Shown: positions 52,838 through 53,963 of the stretch, piece after piece | How positions within the stretch are numbered: position 1 is the first letter of the stretch | Layout: the number at the start of each line of letters is the position of its first letter | Assembly (NCBI GenBank): GCA_015661405.1 | Contig: JACWMK010000020.1 | Coordinates: 1-53,963 of the forward strand | Length of the DNA stretch: 53,963 bases | Reading direction: 5' to 3' | Origin: Methanobacterium sp. | Lineage (GTDB): Archaea; Methanobacteriota; Methanobacteria; Methanobacteriales; Methanobacteriaceae | Made by a program: the position numbers and the translations under genes | The notes under the pieces: generated by a model | Database searches by the model: none | What the model saw: only the letters and a program-made list of their open reading frames with translations | What the model was told of the DNA's origin: nothing

Positions 52838-53963
52838 TTATTTGCCTGCATTAATTTTGTATTCAACTGAAGGATTAATGTAATGGTCTTGTACAAGATA
52901 GTTCTCGAATTTAACAGAGTAGTACTTGTTGAATTGAGGCATGATCTTGTTGAGGATTCTTTGTTCTTCACTTTCATAACCTTCTACATTAGACCATAAA
53001 TGTTTACTTGGAACTACTTTTACGATTTCACCATCTTTAACTAGGATCCTTCCATCTTTGATAGTGTATAACGCATTTCCAAATGCTTTCTCCACAGTTG
53101 AAGCATTTGCTGCTTTGGATGGGTCGAAATTTTCTGGTTCAATGTCGTATACTGCTATATCTGCATTTGCTCCAACACCTAAATGTCCTCGATCATCCAT
53201 TCCTAAGATCTTAGCTGGTGCTGATCTAGTCACTGTTGCGATATCGTTGAAGTCGTACTCCCGGTCGAGTGTTGCTAATGCTGTACTTTGCTCCACCCTT
53301 TTATGGACTTCTCTGTTTTCTATCATTTCCATCCTACGCTCATTACTCATGAGCCAAGAGATTATCCTCGGATATCTTATAAATGGACCTGCATTAGGAC
53401 TGTCTGTTGTCAGGACAACTTGCCATGGATTATCAATCATTAAGAATAGTTCTAATCCAATAGCCCACTGAATTGAGCCGACTGGTGATTTTCCAGAATA
53501 TATAACTGGTATTAAACCTGATGCGGTTTCTAGTTCAATGTCTTTATTAGCCCATTTTAAACCGGTTAGTTTGTAGAGATCATATTCCATTGGGGCGTCT
53601 GCAGTCATGGTCGTAGTTTCATCCAGAGTTACTTGACCTATATCACATGTAACGTGTGGATTTTTGTTTATGTAGTCTGAAATTGGTTCTGCACCTGAGC
53701 TAAAATCTCTCCAATTAGTTCCTCCATAGGAATGGAATTGAAGATGAGTGCAATGTAATGTCTGATCCCTAGTTACGGCACTGTTTTTCTTTATATCTTT
53801 AACGCAATCCATGGAGTTGATGGTTGTTTGGACGTTTCCTGGATGTCCCAGATCATTTGGGTGTATATGTATGGAATGATTTAATCCTAGCATTTCATTT
53901 GCCTTTGTGAGGCTCCTTATAACTTCTCTGCCAGTTACATCCCAGTATGGTGCTGGATCGTCG
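52838..53963 (-). CDS. fwdA: Formylmethanofuran dehydrogenase subunit A, truncated by the window edge
   Basis: 375 codons are visible, from within the protein to its stop; the start lies beyond the right edge (family members are about 570 residues). The frame runs unbroken through the edge (PAPYWDVTGREVIRSLTKAN). Seen: LGLNHSIHIHPNDLGHPGN, HCTHLQFHSYGGTNW (amidohydrolase metal region), QVTLDETTTMTADAPM, NADIAVYDIEPENFD, and a C-terminal KFENYLVQDHYINP. FwdA is the formyl-transfer hydrolase with a binuclear zinc centre that moves formate onto methanofuran. First visible gene of the fwdA-fwdC operon. Confidence 0.95.
   Translation of the reverse strand, partial: DDPAPYWDVTGREVIRSLTKANEMLGLNHSIHIHPNDLGHPGNVQTTINSMDCVKDIKKNSAVTRDQTLHCTHLQFHSYGGTNWRDFSSGAEPISDYINKNPHVTCDIGQVTLDETTTMTADAPMEYDLYKLTGLKWANKDIELETASGLIPVIYSGKSPVGSIQWAIGLELFLMIDNPWQVVLTTDSPNAGPFIRYPRIISWLMSNERRMEMIENREVHKRVEQSTALATLDREYDFNDIATVTRSAPAKILGMDDRGHLGVGANADIAVYDIEPENFDPSKAANASTVEKAFGNALYTIKDGRILVKDGEIVKVVPSKHLWSNVEGYESEEQRILNKIMPQFNKYYSVKFENYLVQDHYINPSVEYKINAGK

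Noticed and set aside
53058..53471. 137-codon plus-strand frame opposite fwdA
   Set aside because: Antisense to fwdA, whose frame and motifs are unambiguous.

Overview
The window is AT-rich (roughly 70% A+T by eye) archaeal DNA from a hydrogenotrophic methanogen of the order Methanobacteriales, most like a mesophilic Methanobacterium or a close relative. The evidence is the gene set: formylmethanofuran dehydrogenase genes (fwdA, fwdC, an fwdF-type polyferredoxin), CofH for coenzyme F420, methanogenesis marker protein 8, two 66-residue HMf-type histones, NrpR next to glutamine synthetase, archaeal ATP-dependent DNA ligase, a ferredoxin:thioredoxin reductase with a rubredoxin tail, and an intron-containing tRNA-Met. 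Promoters are archaeal TATA boxes, and many genes are preceded by GGTGA or GGAGG.

Positions 1 to about 19.7 kb form an accessory region. It carries an isoprenylcysteine methyltransferase-like protein, a MEDS-PAS histidine kinase with its response regulator, an alpha/beta hydrolase, an AAA ATPase, a zinc-ribbon/NERD nuclease-like protein, small membrane proteins, a winged-helix regulator, a PadR regulator with a 14-TM MFS exporter, and an McrB/McrC-like restriction pair. It is full of decay: three AP2/HNH endonuclease-type loci at different stages of loss, a frameshifted mcrB-like gene and a probable frameshift in the methyltransferase gene. It also holds a four-copy non-coding repeat family and several sets of operator-like palindromes and helically phased repeats. 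I saw no comparable frameshifts in the core genes to the right.

From 19.8 to 36.8 kb the window is mostly housekeeping: a glycosyltransferase and flippase-like pair, DNA ligase, a DUF1724-type regulator, the glutaredoxin/FTR-rubredoxin pair, thiC, acetyl-CoA synthetase, a two-gene 2-oxoacid:ferredoxin oxidoreductase, a duplicated histone unit, a DUF2769 Cys-rich protein, a CBS protein and methanogenesis marker 8. The histone unit is a segmental duplication: a divergent small tail-anchored protein, a conserved promoter region and a histone. One copy of the small gene has lost its start through a 36-bp deletion.

From 36.8 to 38.0 kb there is a gene-free stretch with palindromes, a GC-rich hairpin and a strong terminator-like stem. 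It is followed by tRNA-Met, cofH, and glnA-nrpR with a textbook NrpR operator (GGAA-N6-TTCC) just downstream of the glnA TATA box.

From 44.2 kb to the right edge lies a molybdenum/tungsten and formylmethanofuran dehydrogenase region: a Mop-domain protein, a small ferredoxin plus an eight-cluster polyferredoxin, an FmdE-family protein, a tungstate/molybdate ABC transporter (wtpABC), three tandem small paralogues of unknown function, fwdC, and the truncated fwdA. The promoters in front of the ferredoxin operon and of wtpA share an unusual motif (CGATAYGT, TATA box, ATCTCG), and further copies of CGATAYGT lie near the Mop gene and upstream of wtpA. This suggests a local metal-responsive regulon. 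A 142-nt element with about 27 nested base pairs lies between the polyferredoxin and the FmdE-like gene.
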